Below, one piece after another: positions 14,209-21,060 of a DNA stretch of 21,060 nucleotides. The DNA lies in contig JAAYSW010000177.1 of NCBI GenBank assembly GCA_012523875.1, forward strand, positions 1 through 21,060. Reading direction: 5' to 3'. Position numbers and translations under genes: made by a program. How positions within the stretch are numbered: position 1 is the first letter of the stretch; the number at the start of each line of letters is the position of its first letter. The DNA is from Clostridiales bacterium. GTDB lineage: Bacteria > Bacillota > Clostridia > Oscillospirales > Ruminococcaceae. The notes beneath the pieces were generated by a model that was not told the DNA's origin, ran no database searches, and saw only the letters and a program-made list of their open reading frames with translations.

Positions 14209-15279
14209 ATGTCTAAAATTAAAGTTGCAGTAATTTTCGGTGGAGTTTCGAATGAACATGATGTATCACTTATATCAGCAACAAATGTCATTGAAAATAT
14301 ACCTAAAGATAAGTATGAAATTATGTGTATTGGCATTACAAAAAAAGGCAGGTGGCTTTATTATCCTGGCGCAGTTTCAAGCATAGCATCTGGGGAATGG
14401 GAGAGAAATCCTGATTGTGCGATGGCAGTTTTATCTCCTGATACACTTCATAAAGGGATTATTACCATTGAAAATGGGGAGGCAACTATTAGGAAAATAG
14501 ATGTTGTTTTTCCTGTTTTACATGGAAAAAATGGTGAGGATGGCACAATACAAGGCATATTGGACATGGCTAGAATCCCATATGTAGGTTGTGGGCTCTT
14601 AGCATCGGCTTCCTGTATGGATAAGGCACATACTCATACCTTGCTTGATTATAACGGCATAAGGACTGCTAAATGGAGGATGATTCCTTTAAGGGAAATT
14701 AGCAATCTTGATTTTATATGTGCGAAAATAGGCGATGAATTGGGATTTCCGCTATTTGTAAAGCCAGCAAATTGTGGTTCTTCAATTGGAATAAATAAAG
14801 CTACAAATATTGAAACACTCAAAGAAGCAATTAAGCTTGCATTTGCACATGATAATAAGGTCATTGTAGAGGAGTTTATAAAGGGTAAGGAACTAGAAGT
14901 AGCTGTATTTGGCTATGATAGCCCTTTTGCTTCATTTGTAGGTGAGATTGAGTCATGTAATGATTTTTATGACTATGATGCTAAATATATCGCTAACTCA
15001 TCAAAACTGCACATCCCCGCAAGGATTGATGATGATAAAGCTAAAAAAATCAGAGAAATTGCTGTTGATGCATTTAAAATAATGGGGTGTAAGGGTCTTT
15101 CAAGGATTGATTTTTTTCTCAGTGATAATGGTGAAATAATTTTAAATGAGATAAATACAATGCCGGGCTTTACACCTATAAGTATGTATCCAAAGCTTAT
15201 GAATGATATTGGGATGTCATATTCCTATCTCCTTGATAAGCTAATCGAACAGGCGATTGATAATCAATATAGATATTAA
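14209..15279 (+). CDS. ddl: D-alanine--D-alanine ligase
   Basis: This ATP-grasp enzyme of 356 residues joins two D-alanines for the peptidoglycan stem peptide in the cytoplasm. Motifs seen are FGGVSNEHDVS (catalytic Glu 16), FPVLHGKNGEDGTIQG, VKPANCGSSIG (Ser 191), VIVEEFIKGKELEVAVFG and the Mg-binding LNEINTMPGFTPISMYPKL. The omega loop reads FYDYDAKY (Y260), the form typical of D-Ala-D-Ala ligases rather than D-Ala-D-Lac (VanA-type) ligases, so no glycopeptide resistance is implied. AAGGAG stands before the ATG. murI follows after about 45 bases, forming a D-amino-acid wall precursor pair. Confidence 0.95.
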   Translation: MSKIKVAVIFGGVSNEHDVSLISATNVIENIPKDKYEIMCIGITKKGRWLYYPGAVSSIASGEWERNPDCAMAVLSPDTLHKGIITIENGEATIRKIDVVFPVLHGKNGEDGTIQGILDMARIPYVGCGLLASASCMDKAHTHTLLDYNGIRTAKWRMIPLREISNLDFICAKIGDELGFPLFVKPANCGSSIGINKATNIETLKEAIKLAFAHDNKVIVEEFIKGKELEVAVFGYDSPFASFVGEIESCNDFYDYDAKYIANSSKLHIPARIDDDKAKKIREIAVDAFKIMGCKGLSRIDFFLSDNGEIILNEINTMPGFTPISMYPKLMNDIGMSYSYLLDKLIEQAIDNQYRY

Positions 15280-15324
15280 GTTGATAAAATCAAATACAAA
15301 TTCATAAAAAAGGAGTTTGTGAAT

Positions 15325-16146
15325 GTGGTGGACAATATGAGTGACTTAGCTATTGGGGTTTTTGATTCAGGGGTTGGTGGATTAACTGCTGTTAAAGAGC
15401 TTAACAATATACTTCCAAATGAAAATATAATTTATTTTGGAGATACAGCAAGACTTCCATATGGAAGTAGGAGCAAGGATACAATATTAAGGTTCGCCAA
15501 GGAAGATATAGATTTTCTGAGGCAACATGGAATTAAAATGATTATTGCAGCTTGTGGTACTGTAAGTTCTATTATAAATACAATGACGCTTATAGAGGAT
15601 ATTCCGTTTACAGGTGTGCTTTTGCCAGCGGTTCAAGCAGCTTGCAGTTCTACGTTAAATGGTAAAATTGGTGTAATTGGTACACAGGCAACAATTAAAA
15701 GTGGTAGTTATGGCAGGGCGATTAAAACCATAAGACCAAATTCCTTTGTTCTAGGAAAAGCATGCCCATTATTTGTACCACTTGTGGAAAATGGATATAC
15801 GGATAGAGAAAATAAGATTGCTAAAATGGTAGCTGAAGAATACCTTGAGCCTTTAAAAAAGGAAGACATAGATACGCTTATTTTAGGATGTACTCATTAT
15901 CCATTATTGAAGGATATAATTTCCGACATTATGGGCGATGATGTTACGCTTATTTCTTCGGGTGAGGAAGCGGCAAAATTCACTCAACTTAGCCTTTTAG
16001 AACAAAATCTTTTAAATACTAGCGATAAATTAGGCGAGAATATATTTTACGTGAGCGATAGCGTTGAAATGTTTGAGGAGAATGCAAGAAAGTTCTTGAA
16101 TGATGATGTTAAAGGTAATGTTTTTAAGGTAGATATTAATTGTTAA
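15325..16146 (+). CDS. murI: Glutamate racemase
   Basis: It supplies D-glutamate for peptidoglycan by cofactor-free racemisation with two cysteines. Family motifs are IGVFDSGVGGLTAVKEL, YFGDTARLPYGSRS, the first catalytic Cys in AACGTVSS (C77) and the second in LILGCTHYPLL (C189). The first motif usually reads CNT; here the Asn is Gly, a local variant. The start is uncertain. AAGGAG at 15310-15315 is too close to GTG 15319, and best spaced for GTG 15325; GTG 15328 and ATG 15337 are alternatives that change only the first few residues. Length is about 273 residues, normal for the family. Probably co-transcribed with ddl. Confidence 0.93.
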   Translation: MVDNMSDLAIGVFDSGVGGLTAVKELNNILPNENIIYFGDTARLPYGSRSKDTILRFAKEDIDFLRQHGIKMIIAACGTVSSIINTMTLIEDIPFTGVLLPAVQAACSSTLNGKIGVIGTQATIKSGSYGRAIKTIRPNSFVLGKACPLFVPLVENGYTDRENKIAKMVAEEYLEPLKKEDIDTLILGCTHYPLLKDIISDIMGDDVTLISSGEEAAKFTQLSLLEQNLLNTSDKLGENIFYVSDSVEMFEENARKFLNDDVKGNVFKVDINC

Positions 16147-16160
16147 AGAGAAGGAATATA

Positions 16161-16191
16161 CAGATGCATACAACTATGATATGCACTTCTG
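16161..16191 (+). other. Short hairpin in the murI-ywiB gap
   Basis: CAGATGCATA and TATGCACTTCTG can form a broken stem (GCATA/TATGC plus CAGA/TCTG) a few bases before the ribosome site of the DUF1934 gene. It has no U-run. It could affect translation or be incidental. Confidence 0.25.
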
Positions 16192-16207
16192 TAAAAGGTG
16201 ATTTGAT

Positions 16208-16633
16208 TTGAAAAAAGTTTTAATAGAAATGAAGAGTATACAGATTGCATCGGATGATGAGAAATCTGAAATGGAGCTTACAACAACAGGGACTTTAGAT
16301 GAGAAAAACGGATCGTTTATAATTTCGTATGAAGATTCAGAGGCAACAGGCTTTGAAGGCTCAGTTACTGATATAACTGTTAAGGAAAATGAAATAGCAT
16401 CGATTATTAGGAGTGGTTCATCTAATTCAAACCTAATAATTGAACATGGTAAAAAGCATTTTTGCCACTATGCAACGCCATTCGGTGTGTTCATTGTAGG
16501 GATTAATGCAAAGAAGATTGAAAACAATCTTAATAGTAATGGTGGTAATCTTTATATGAAATATACGATTGATTTGAATTCAAGCTATATGTCGGATAAT
16601 GAGATTATATTTAATATAAGAAATTTAAATTGA
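16208..16633 (+). CDS. DUF1934 (YwiB-like) beta-barrel protein
   Basis: The 141-residue protein fits DUF1934, a calycin-like beta-barrel family of unknown function that in Bacillus (ywiB) also precedes argS. Seen here are the N-terminal strand KKVLIEMKSIQIA, an E-L-T-T-T-G-T-L segment, FIISYEDSEATGFEG and the C-terminal MKYTIDLNSSYMSDNEIIF, which resembles the family's Y-x-L-x-x-N/D end. The start is TTG 16208, six bases after AGGTGA (16196-16201). It lies 47 bases before argS and probably shares a transcript with it. No catalytic residues can be named. Confidence 0.78.
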   Translation: MKKVLIEMKSIQIASDDEKSEMELTTTGTLDEKNGSFIISYEDSEATGFEGSVTDITVKENEIASIIRSGSSNSNLIIEHGKKHFCHYATPFGVFIVGINAKKIENNLNSNGGNLYMKYTIDLNSSYMSDNEIIFNIRNLN

Positions 16634-16680
16634 ATTTAATAGGAATAAATATTATTCTACTTTAAAAGGGGAAATAAAAA

Positions 16681-18372
16681 ATGTCAAATTTGATTAAGCT
16701 CGCATCAAATGAGCTAAATGAATTAATTTTAAATGCTTTGGGTAGGTTGGTATCAAATGGGAGTGTACCATCTGAGCCGTTGCCACCTTTCAATATAGAA
16801 ATACCAGCTGATACATCACATGGTGATTTTGCTACAAATATTGCAATGGTATGTGCTAAACCATTTAAAATGCCTCCAAGAAAGATAGCGGAACTAATCT
16901 CCGAACAGCTTGTTTTAGATGGCACGATGTTTGAGCGTATAGAAATTGCTGGCCCTGGTTTTATCAACTTCTTCCTATCTAGACGTTGGTTTTCATTAGT
17001 GGTACAAGCTATTTTAGATAAAAAAAATGATTACGGAAAAACAGATACTGGAAAAGGCAAAAGAATTTTGCTTGAATTTGTATCAGCTAATCCAACAGGC
17101 CCGATGCATATAGGAAATGCACGTGGTGGTGCTATTGGCGATTGCCTTGCGAGTATTATGCAGTACGCAGGTTATTATGTAGAGAGAGAATTTTATATCA
17201 ACGATGCTGGCAACCAAATTGAAAAGTTTGCCACATCGCTTGAAGTAAGATATTTGCAGATTTATAAAGATGGGATTGAAATGCCAGAGGATGCATATCA
17301 AGGTGAGGATATCATCATGCATGCTGAAGAATTTGCAAAGGCTTTCGGTGATAAGTATGTTGGGTTATCCTCAGAAGAACGTAGGAATGCACTTGTTGAT
17401 TTTGCATTACCAAAGAATATTAAGGGTCTTGAGGATGATTTAAGGAAATATAGAATTGAATATGATAATTGGTTTAGGGAAAGTATCCTACATGAAAATG
17501 GTGATGTAGATAAGATTGTTAGGATTCTGAAAGAAAAGGATTGCACCTATGAATTAGAGGGGGCAACATGGTTTAAAGCAACGGATTTTGGTGCGGATAA
17601 GGATTTTGTATTGGTTCGTTCAAATGGGATTCCAACATATGTTGTCCCTGATATAGCATATCATTATAATAAACTTGTTACAAGAAACTTTGATAAGGCT
17701 ATTGATGTTTTAGGTGCTGACCATCATGGTTATGTTCCACGATTAAAATCAGCACTTACAGCACTTGGTGTTGATGCAAATAAGCTTGATGTTGTTATTA
17801 TGCAGATGGTTCGGTTAATGCGGAATGGAGAGGTTGCAAAGCTTTCGAAGCGTTCGGGAAAGGCTATTACTCTTGTAACATTGTTAGATGAGATTTCAAT
17901 AGATGCAGCCAGATTTTATTTTAATTTGAGGGAATCAAATTCACATTTTGAATTTGATTTAGATTTAGCAGTTGAGAAATCAGCACAGAATCCAGTTTAC
18001 TATGTTCAATATGCACATGCACGAATTTGTAGTTTAATTGATAATTTATCCGCTAGTGGTGTTAACATTATCGATTATGATTTGAAGCAATTTGATATAT
18101 TGGACAAGCAACAAGAAATTGAACTTATACGTCATATGGCAACCCTGCCGTGTGAAGTGGATTCAGCAGCAAAAACATATGACCCAGCAAAAATCACAAA
18201 GTATTCTGTAGAATTAGCAACACTTTTCCATAAGTTTTACGATGCATGTAGTGTTAAAAATGCGGAAACAGAACAGTTAAAGCAATCAAGGCTAGCTTTA
18301 TGTAAAGCGGTTAAACAGGTGCTTAGCAATTCGCTTACTATGTTGAAAATTGAATGCCCTAGAAAAATGTAG
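16681..18372 (+). CDS. argS: Arginyl-tRNA synthetase
   Basis: This class I synthetase of 563 residues charges tRNA-Arg. The N-terminal Add-1 domain that recognises the tRNA D-loop covers about 1-115 (SHGDFATNIAMVCAKPF is typical). The HIGH motif is HIGN at H143 within SANPTGPMHIGNARGG. DVLGADHHGYVPRLKSAL is the conserved arginine-pocket region. KLSKRSG (K387-K390) is the KMSKS equivalent, followed by the helical anticodon-binding domain with NPVYYVQYAHARICSL. AGGGGA lies upstream of ATG 16681. No T-box leader is visible. No clear terminator follows the gene. Confidence 0.97.
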   Translation: MSNLIKLASNELNELILNALGRLVSNGSVPSEPLPPFNIEIPADTSHGDFATNIAMVCAKPFKMPPRKIAELISEQLVLDGTMFERIEIAGPGFINFFLSRRWFSLVVQAILDKKNDYGKTDTGKGKRILLEFVSANPTGPMHIGNARGGAIGDCLASIMQYAGYYVEREFYINDAGNQIEKFATSLEVRYLQIYKDGIEMPEDAYQGEDIIMHAEEFAKAFGDKYVGLSSEERRNALVDFALPKNIKGLEDDLRKYRIEYDNWFRESILHENGDVDKIVRILKEKDCTYELEGATWFKATDFGADKDFVLVRSNGIPTYVVPDIAYHYNKLVTRNFDKAIDVLGADHHGYVPRLKSALTALGVDANKLDVVIMQMVRLMRNGEVAKLSKRSGKAITLVTLLDEISIDAARFYFNLRESNSHFEFDLDLAVEKSAQNPVYYVQYAHARICSLIDNLSASGVNIIDYDLKQFDILDKQQEIELIRHMATLPCEVDSAAKTYDPAKITKYSVELATLFHKFYDACSVKNAETEQLKQSRLALCKAVKQVLSNSLTMLKIECPRKM

Positions 18373-18493
18373 AAGTAAAAACAAAAAACTTGGTAATTAC
18401 AAAACAGTTACAGGCTACAGAGAATCTTGTACATTTTAAACAACTAAATAAAGTAAAACATATATTTTTTCTAATCTATCACGTATATTTAAC

Positions 18494-18537
18494 AATTTGT
18501 TAACAAATTAAACGAAAAAGCGTGTTACAATTTGTAA
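18494..18537. repeat. Paired palindromic operator-like repeats upstream of the PucR-type gene
   Basis: Two copies of ACAATTTGT (18492-18500 and 18527-18535) lie 35 bases apart, start to start. Each is a palindrome by itself. The first is part of a perfect 16-base palindrome AATTTGTTAACAAATT (18494-18509), the second of TTACAATTTGTAA (18525-18537). They stand in the 342-base gap between argS and the regulator gene. The rest of that gap is AT-rich, with one imperfect stem-loop (CTTAAT.../...ATTAAG, 18641-18671) and no confident promoter. Confidence 0.4.
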
Positions 18538-18714
18538 TATATAAAGCGATGTGTTTTGCATGGTTTTTGATAAATGACTAGCATACTTAAAATGAACGGT
18601 ATGTCATTGATTATAATTAAATAATTAATATTATATAAATCTTAATTCTCTTTCAGTCGAAGAAGATTAAGATTGGGCTTATATGGATGACTCGACGGAG
18701 AAATGGAGTTTTAT

Positions 18715-19800
18715 ATGTCTAATAGACTATTTCAAGGGTTTATTCAACAAATGAAGGATACAATTGAAACAACAATAGGTGTTGTTGATGAAACAGCTAA
18801 TGTTATTGCTTGTAGTGATTCATCTAAAATAGGCACTACAAATGAATTTGTATCAATGGATTTAAGTGATTCGCACGATATTTTTATCAGGGATGGTCAT
18901 ACATACAAACCGTTTGGTTCTCGACCTAAGCCTGAATATGCTGTTTTTATTGAGGGTGTTGATGAAACATCAGCAAAATATGCTAGTATTATGTCAATAA
19001 CATTGGCAAATTTGAAACAGTATTATGATGAGAAATATGATAGAAATAATTTTATTAAAAATGTTGTTCTTGATAATATATTACCAGGCGATATAGTAAT
19101 TAAAGCAAGGGAACTTCAGTTTAGTGCGGAAATCAGCAGGGTTGTCCTATTAATACGTATAGTTTCAGCAAATGATATATCCGCATTCGATGTAATACAA
19201 AACCTTTTCCCTGATAAAAACAAGGATTTCGTGTTCAATATAACAGAATCAGATATTGTTTTGGTTAAGGAAATTAAAAGTGATGTCGCATCGAAGGATT
19301 TAGAGAAATTAGCACGTTCAATTTCAGATACACTCAGTAGTGAATTCTACACTAGGGTTAATGTTGGGATAGGCACAGTAGTTGTCGGTGTCAAAGATTT
19401 AGCAAGATCATTTAAAGAGGCACAGGTAGCACTTGAGGTGGGTAAGGTTTTTGATACTGATAAGGTAATTATTAGTTATGATAACCTTGGTATTGCAAGA
19501 TTAATCTATCATTTGCCAACAACTCTATGTGAAACATTCCTTCAAGAAGTGTTCAAGAGAGGGAGCATCGATTCGCTTGACCATGAAACATTGTTCACTA
19601 TACAGAAATTCTTTGAAAACAATTTAAATGTATCTGAAACTTCAAGGAAATTATTCGTACATAGAAATACATTAGTATATAGGCTTGAGAAAATTAAAAA
19701 GTTGACAGGACTTGATTTAAGAGAATTTGATCATGCAATAATTTTTAAAATTGCACTTATGGTTAAAAGGTATTTATCATCTAATCCTGTTAAATTCTAA
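18715..19800 (+). CDS. PucR/CdaR-type transcriptional regulator
   Basis: The 361-residue protein has an N-terminal domain resembling the sugar-diacid recognition (CdaR) type (TTIGVVDETANVIACSDSSKIG), a middle degenerate GGDEF-like domain (VNVGIGTVVVGVKDLARSFKEAQVALEVG), and a C-terminal PucR helix-turn-helix (NLNVSETSRKLFVHRNTLVY followed by RLEKIKKLTGLDLREFDHA). Such proteins act as ligand-responsive regulators; the ligand is unknown. I prefer ATG 18715, which has GGAG six bases upstream, over ATG 18703, whose GGAG is only two bases away. ftsEX follows in the same direction after 181 bases, but with its own promoter. Upstream paired palindromes could be its own operator. Confidence 0.82.
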   Translation: MSNRLFQGFIQQMKDTIETTIGVVDETANVIACSDSSKIGTTNEFVSMDLSDSHDIFIRDGHTYKPFGSRPKPEYAVFIEGVDETSAKYASIMSITLANLKQYYDEKYDRNNFIKNVVLDNILPGDIVIKARELQFSAEISRVVLLIRIVSANDISAFDVIQNLFPDKNKDFVFNITESDIVLVKEIKSDVASKDLEKLARSISDTLSSEFYTRVNVGIGTVVVGVKDLARSFKEAQVALEVGKVFDTDKVIISYDNLGIARLIYHLPTTLCETFLQEVFKRGSIDSLDHETLFTIQKFFENNLNVSETSRKLFVHRNTLVYRLEKIKKLTGLDLREFDHAIIFKIALMVKRYLSSNPVKF

Positions 19801-19853
19801 GATTCTGGATGTTTTTTAAAAAAGGACGTTTGTACAGCAAATGCCCAAAATAA

Positions 19854-19881
19854 TTGCCTGATACTCTACAGTGTTAGGCAA
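19854..19881 (+). terminator. Strong hairpin between the regulator and ftsE
   Basis: TTGCCTGATACT (19854-19865) pairs over 12 positions, two of them G-U, with AGTGTTAGGCAA (19870-19881) around a CTAC loop. The tail AACTTATTC is a poor U-run, so it may be a weak terminator or a transcript-stabilising stem. It ends 28 bases before the ftsE promoter. Confidence 0.4.
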
Positions 19882-19908
19882 AACTTATTCAATTCGTGAC
19901 CGCATAAT

Positions 19909-19939
19909 TTGACATTAATTTAAAGAATAATACTATAAT
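19909..19939 (+). promoter_or_regulatory. Promoter of ftsEX
   Basis: A perfect TTGACA (19909-19914) is followed by TACTAT (19931-19936) at 16 bases, overlapping a perfect TATAAT (19934-19939) at 19 bases. One of the two is the likely -10 box. The ftsE start lies about 43 bases further on. Confidence 0.6.
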
Positions 19940-19981
19940 TTATGTTTAATTGCGAACTCACTGAAAGGATGTGCTTATTCT

Positions 19982-20668
19982 TTGGTTGAGCTGAAAAATG
20001 TTTCAGTAAAATATCCGAGTGGTGTCGAGGCATTAAAAAATATTAACCTAACGATTAATGATGGGGATTTTGCATTTGTTGTAGGTTCTTCAGGTGCAGG
20101 AAAAAGTACAATTATAAAACTTATATTAAGGGAAATAGAGGCGACTAAGGGAATAGTAAAGGTTAATGGCTTTAATTTGAACCGACTTAGGAGAGATAAG
20201 ATACCTAACCTAAGAAGGACGATTGGGGTTGTGTTTCAGGATTTTAGATTAATTCCTAATATGACTGTATATGAGAATATTGCTTTTGTGCTAAGGGTTA
20301 TAGATGCACCACTTAGGTACATAAGAAAGCGTGTTCCATATGTAATAAGTCTTGTTGGTTTACAACATAGGGTGAATTCATATCCAGGCGAATTATCAGG
20401 TGGCGAGCAACAGAGAGTTGCGTTAGCTAGGGCATTAGTAAATGATCCACAGCTAATTATTGCCGACGAGCCGACGGGAAATATTGATCCAGAATTATCA
20501 TATGAAATTGTCGAACTGTTGAAGGGGATTAATAATTGTGGAACAACCATCTTAATGGTTACACATGAGCATGATTTGGTAAGACATTTTGGAGGAAGGA
20601 TAATAAGTATTAATTCTGGTTCAGTTGTCTTTGATGAGATTGTAGGAGGCAACGATGAGAATAAATAG
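19982..20668 (+). CDS. ftsE: Cell division ATP-binding protein FtsE
   Basis: This 228-residue ABC ATPase works with FtsX to drive peptidoglycan hydrolases at the septum or side wall. The Walker A motif is GSSGAGKST (35-43), the signature is LSGGEQQRVALARAL (from 138) and Walker B is LIIADEPTGN with D162 and catalytic E163. IGVVFQDFRLIPNMTVYENI is the Q-loop region in the form specific to FtsE. The start is TTG 19982 with AAGGATG 10 bases upstream. ftsX begins inside its 3' end (14-base overlap). Confidence 0.95.
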   Translation: MVELKNVSVKYPSGVEALKNINLTINDGDFAFVVGSSGAGKSTIIKLILREIEATKGIVKVNGFNLNRLRRDKIPNLRRTIGVVFQDFRLIPNMTVYENIAFVLRVIDAPLRYIRKRVPYVISLVGLQHRVNSYPGELSGGEQQRVALARALVNDPQLIIADEPTGNIDPELSYEIVELLKGINNCGTTILMVTHEHDLVRHFGGRIISINSGSVVFDEIVGGNDENK

Positions 20669-21060
20669 TGTAAAATATCTTTTAAAACAGGGTACAAAAA
20701 ATATAGCTTCAAATAAACTTATGGCTTTTGCATCATTTTGTGTTCTTTTAGTTTCACTATTGCTTGTAGGATTTTCACTTTTATTTTATATGAATATAAA
20801 TTCTTTGGTGGCTGGGGTAGAGGCCAAGAATGAAGTTATCGTTTTCTTAGAAGAGGATACAACAGATGAGGCTATTAACAGTATCCATAAAAGCCTTAAA
20901 TCCATAGGGAATATAGATTCTGTCATATTTTATTCAAAAGAGGAAGCTTTTGTACATCTAAAAGCAAGTATGGCAGACTCGGAAATGCTTTTCGCTTCAA
21001 TGGGTGATGATAATCCATTGGTCGATTCATTTAAAATAAGGGTTAAGGACATTAATTTCA
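20655..21060 (+). CDS. ftsX: Cell division protein FtsX, N-terminal part (cut by window end)
   Basis: The first 135 residues are visible and the frame is open at the window edge. The N-terminus YLLKQGTKNIASNKLMAFAS leads into a first membrane helix (about residues 26-48), followed by the start of the large extracellular loop (NEVIVFLEED, SVIFYSKEEAF, ESF-like DSFKIRVKD) that in FtsX binds wall hydrolases or their activators. AGGAGG (20644-20649) precedes ATG 20655. The overlap with ftsE indicates coupled translation and equal subunit dosage. Confidence 0.94.
   Translation, partial: MRINSVKYLLKQGTKNIASNKLMAFASFCVLLVSLLLVGFSLLFYMNINSLVAGVEAKNEVIVFLEEDTTDEAINSIHKSLKSIGNIDSVIFYSKEEAFVHLKASMADSEMLFASMGDDNPLVDSFKIRVKDINF

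Noticed and set aside
14209..15279. Vancomycin-resistance-type (D-Ala-D-Lac) ligase
   Set aside because: The omega loop FYDYDAKY with Y260 is the D-Ala-D-Ala form, and no vanH or vanX neighbour is present.
18641..18671. Imperfect CTTAAT/ATTAAG stem-loop before the PucR-type gene considered as a riboswitch or T-box
   Set aside because: It needs bulged bases, has no U-run, no T-box sequence and no recognisable riboswitch core.
20236..20712. 158-codon open frame on - opposite ftsE
   Set aside because: It is a shadow of ftsE, whose Walker A, signature and Walker B motifs are all intact on +.
1..21060. CRISPR array, insertion sequence, prophage or toxin-antitoxin system
   Set aside because: No regularly spaced repeats, transposase, integrase, phage genes or toxin-antitoxin pairs were seen; base composition is uniform.

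Overview
The window is a low-GC, gene-dense chromosomal stretch from a Gram-positive anaerobe-type bacterium, most likely a member of the Clostridia (Oscillospiraceae/Ruminococcaceae-like). The grounds are AT-rich coding sequence with strong AGGAGG-type ribosome sites and several TTG/GTG starts, the gene order rpmG-secE-nusG-rplK-rplA, a ywiB-argS pair, MecA, a SpoVB-type flippase and a zinc-ribbon/PASTA kinase-like protein. No mobile element, CRISPR array, tRNA or rRNA was seen. Both ends of the window cut through a gene.

Layout. 1-2377: the tail of a GNAT acetyltransferase, a PLP-dependent methionine gamma-lyase-family protein and an unrecognised single-pass membrane protein, all on +. 2378-4473: a promoter, a tiny leader ORF and a PASTA-domain protein whose kinase domain looks catalytically dead. 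4585-6180: a shared convergent terminator and a SpoVB/MATE-type flippase on -. 6330-7622: rpe on + running tail to tail into mecA on -, with an 8-base overlap. 7709-11221: a four-gene + strand cluster made of RnfD-, RnfE- and RnfA-like membrane proteins and a membrane-anchored DUF4015-type glycoside-hydrolase-like protein. 11260-13872: the - strand translation/secretion operon rpmG-secE-nusG-rplK-rplA with a leader attenuator and two L1-type RNA operators. 14124-18372: ddl, murI, a DUF1934 (YwiB) gene and argS on +. 18373-21060: a PucR/CdaR-type regulator, ftsE and the start of ftsX.

How the genes work together. Much of the window serves the cell envelope. Ddl and MurI supply D-Ala-D-Ala and D-Glu for peptidoglycan. 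The PASTA protein probably senses peptidoglycan or lipid II, the flippase probably moves lipid-linked precursors, and FtsEX gates septal wall hydrolysis. The ribosomal/secretion operon appears to be controlled by premature termination in its leader and by L1 binding in front of both rplK and rplA.

The most unusual content is twofold. First, there is a reduced Rnf/Nqr-like membrane module (D-E-A only, with no B, C or G) in which three of the four cysteines expected to hold the intramembrane [2Fe-2S] cluster are replaced, while the covalent-FMN threonine of the D subunit appears to be kept. Second, there is a PASTA pseudokinase in which the ATP lysine, the catalytic Asp, the metal-binding Asn and the DFG Asp are all substituted.
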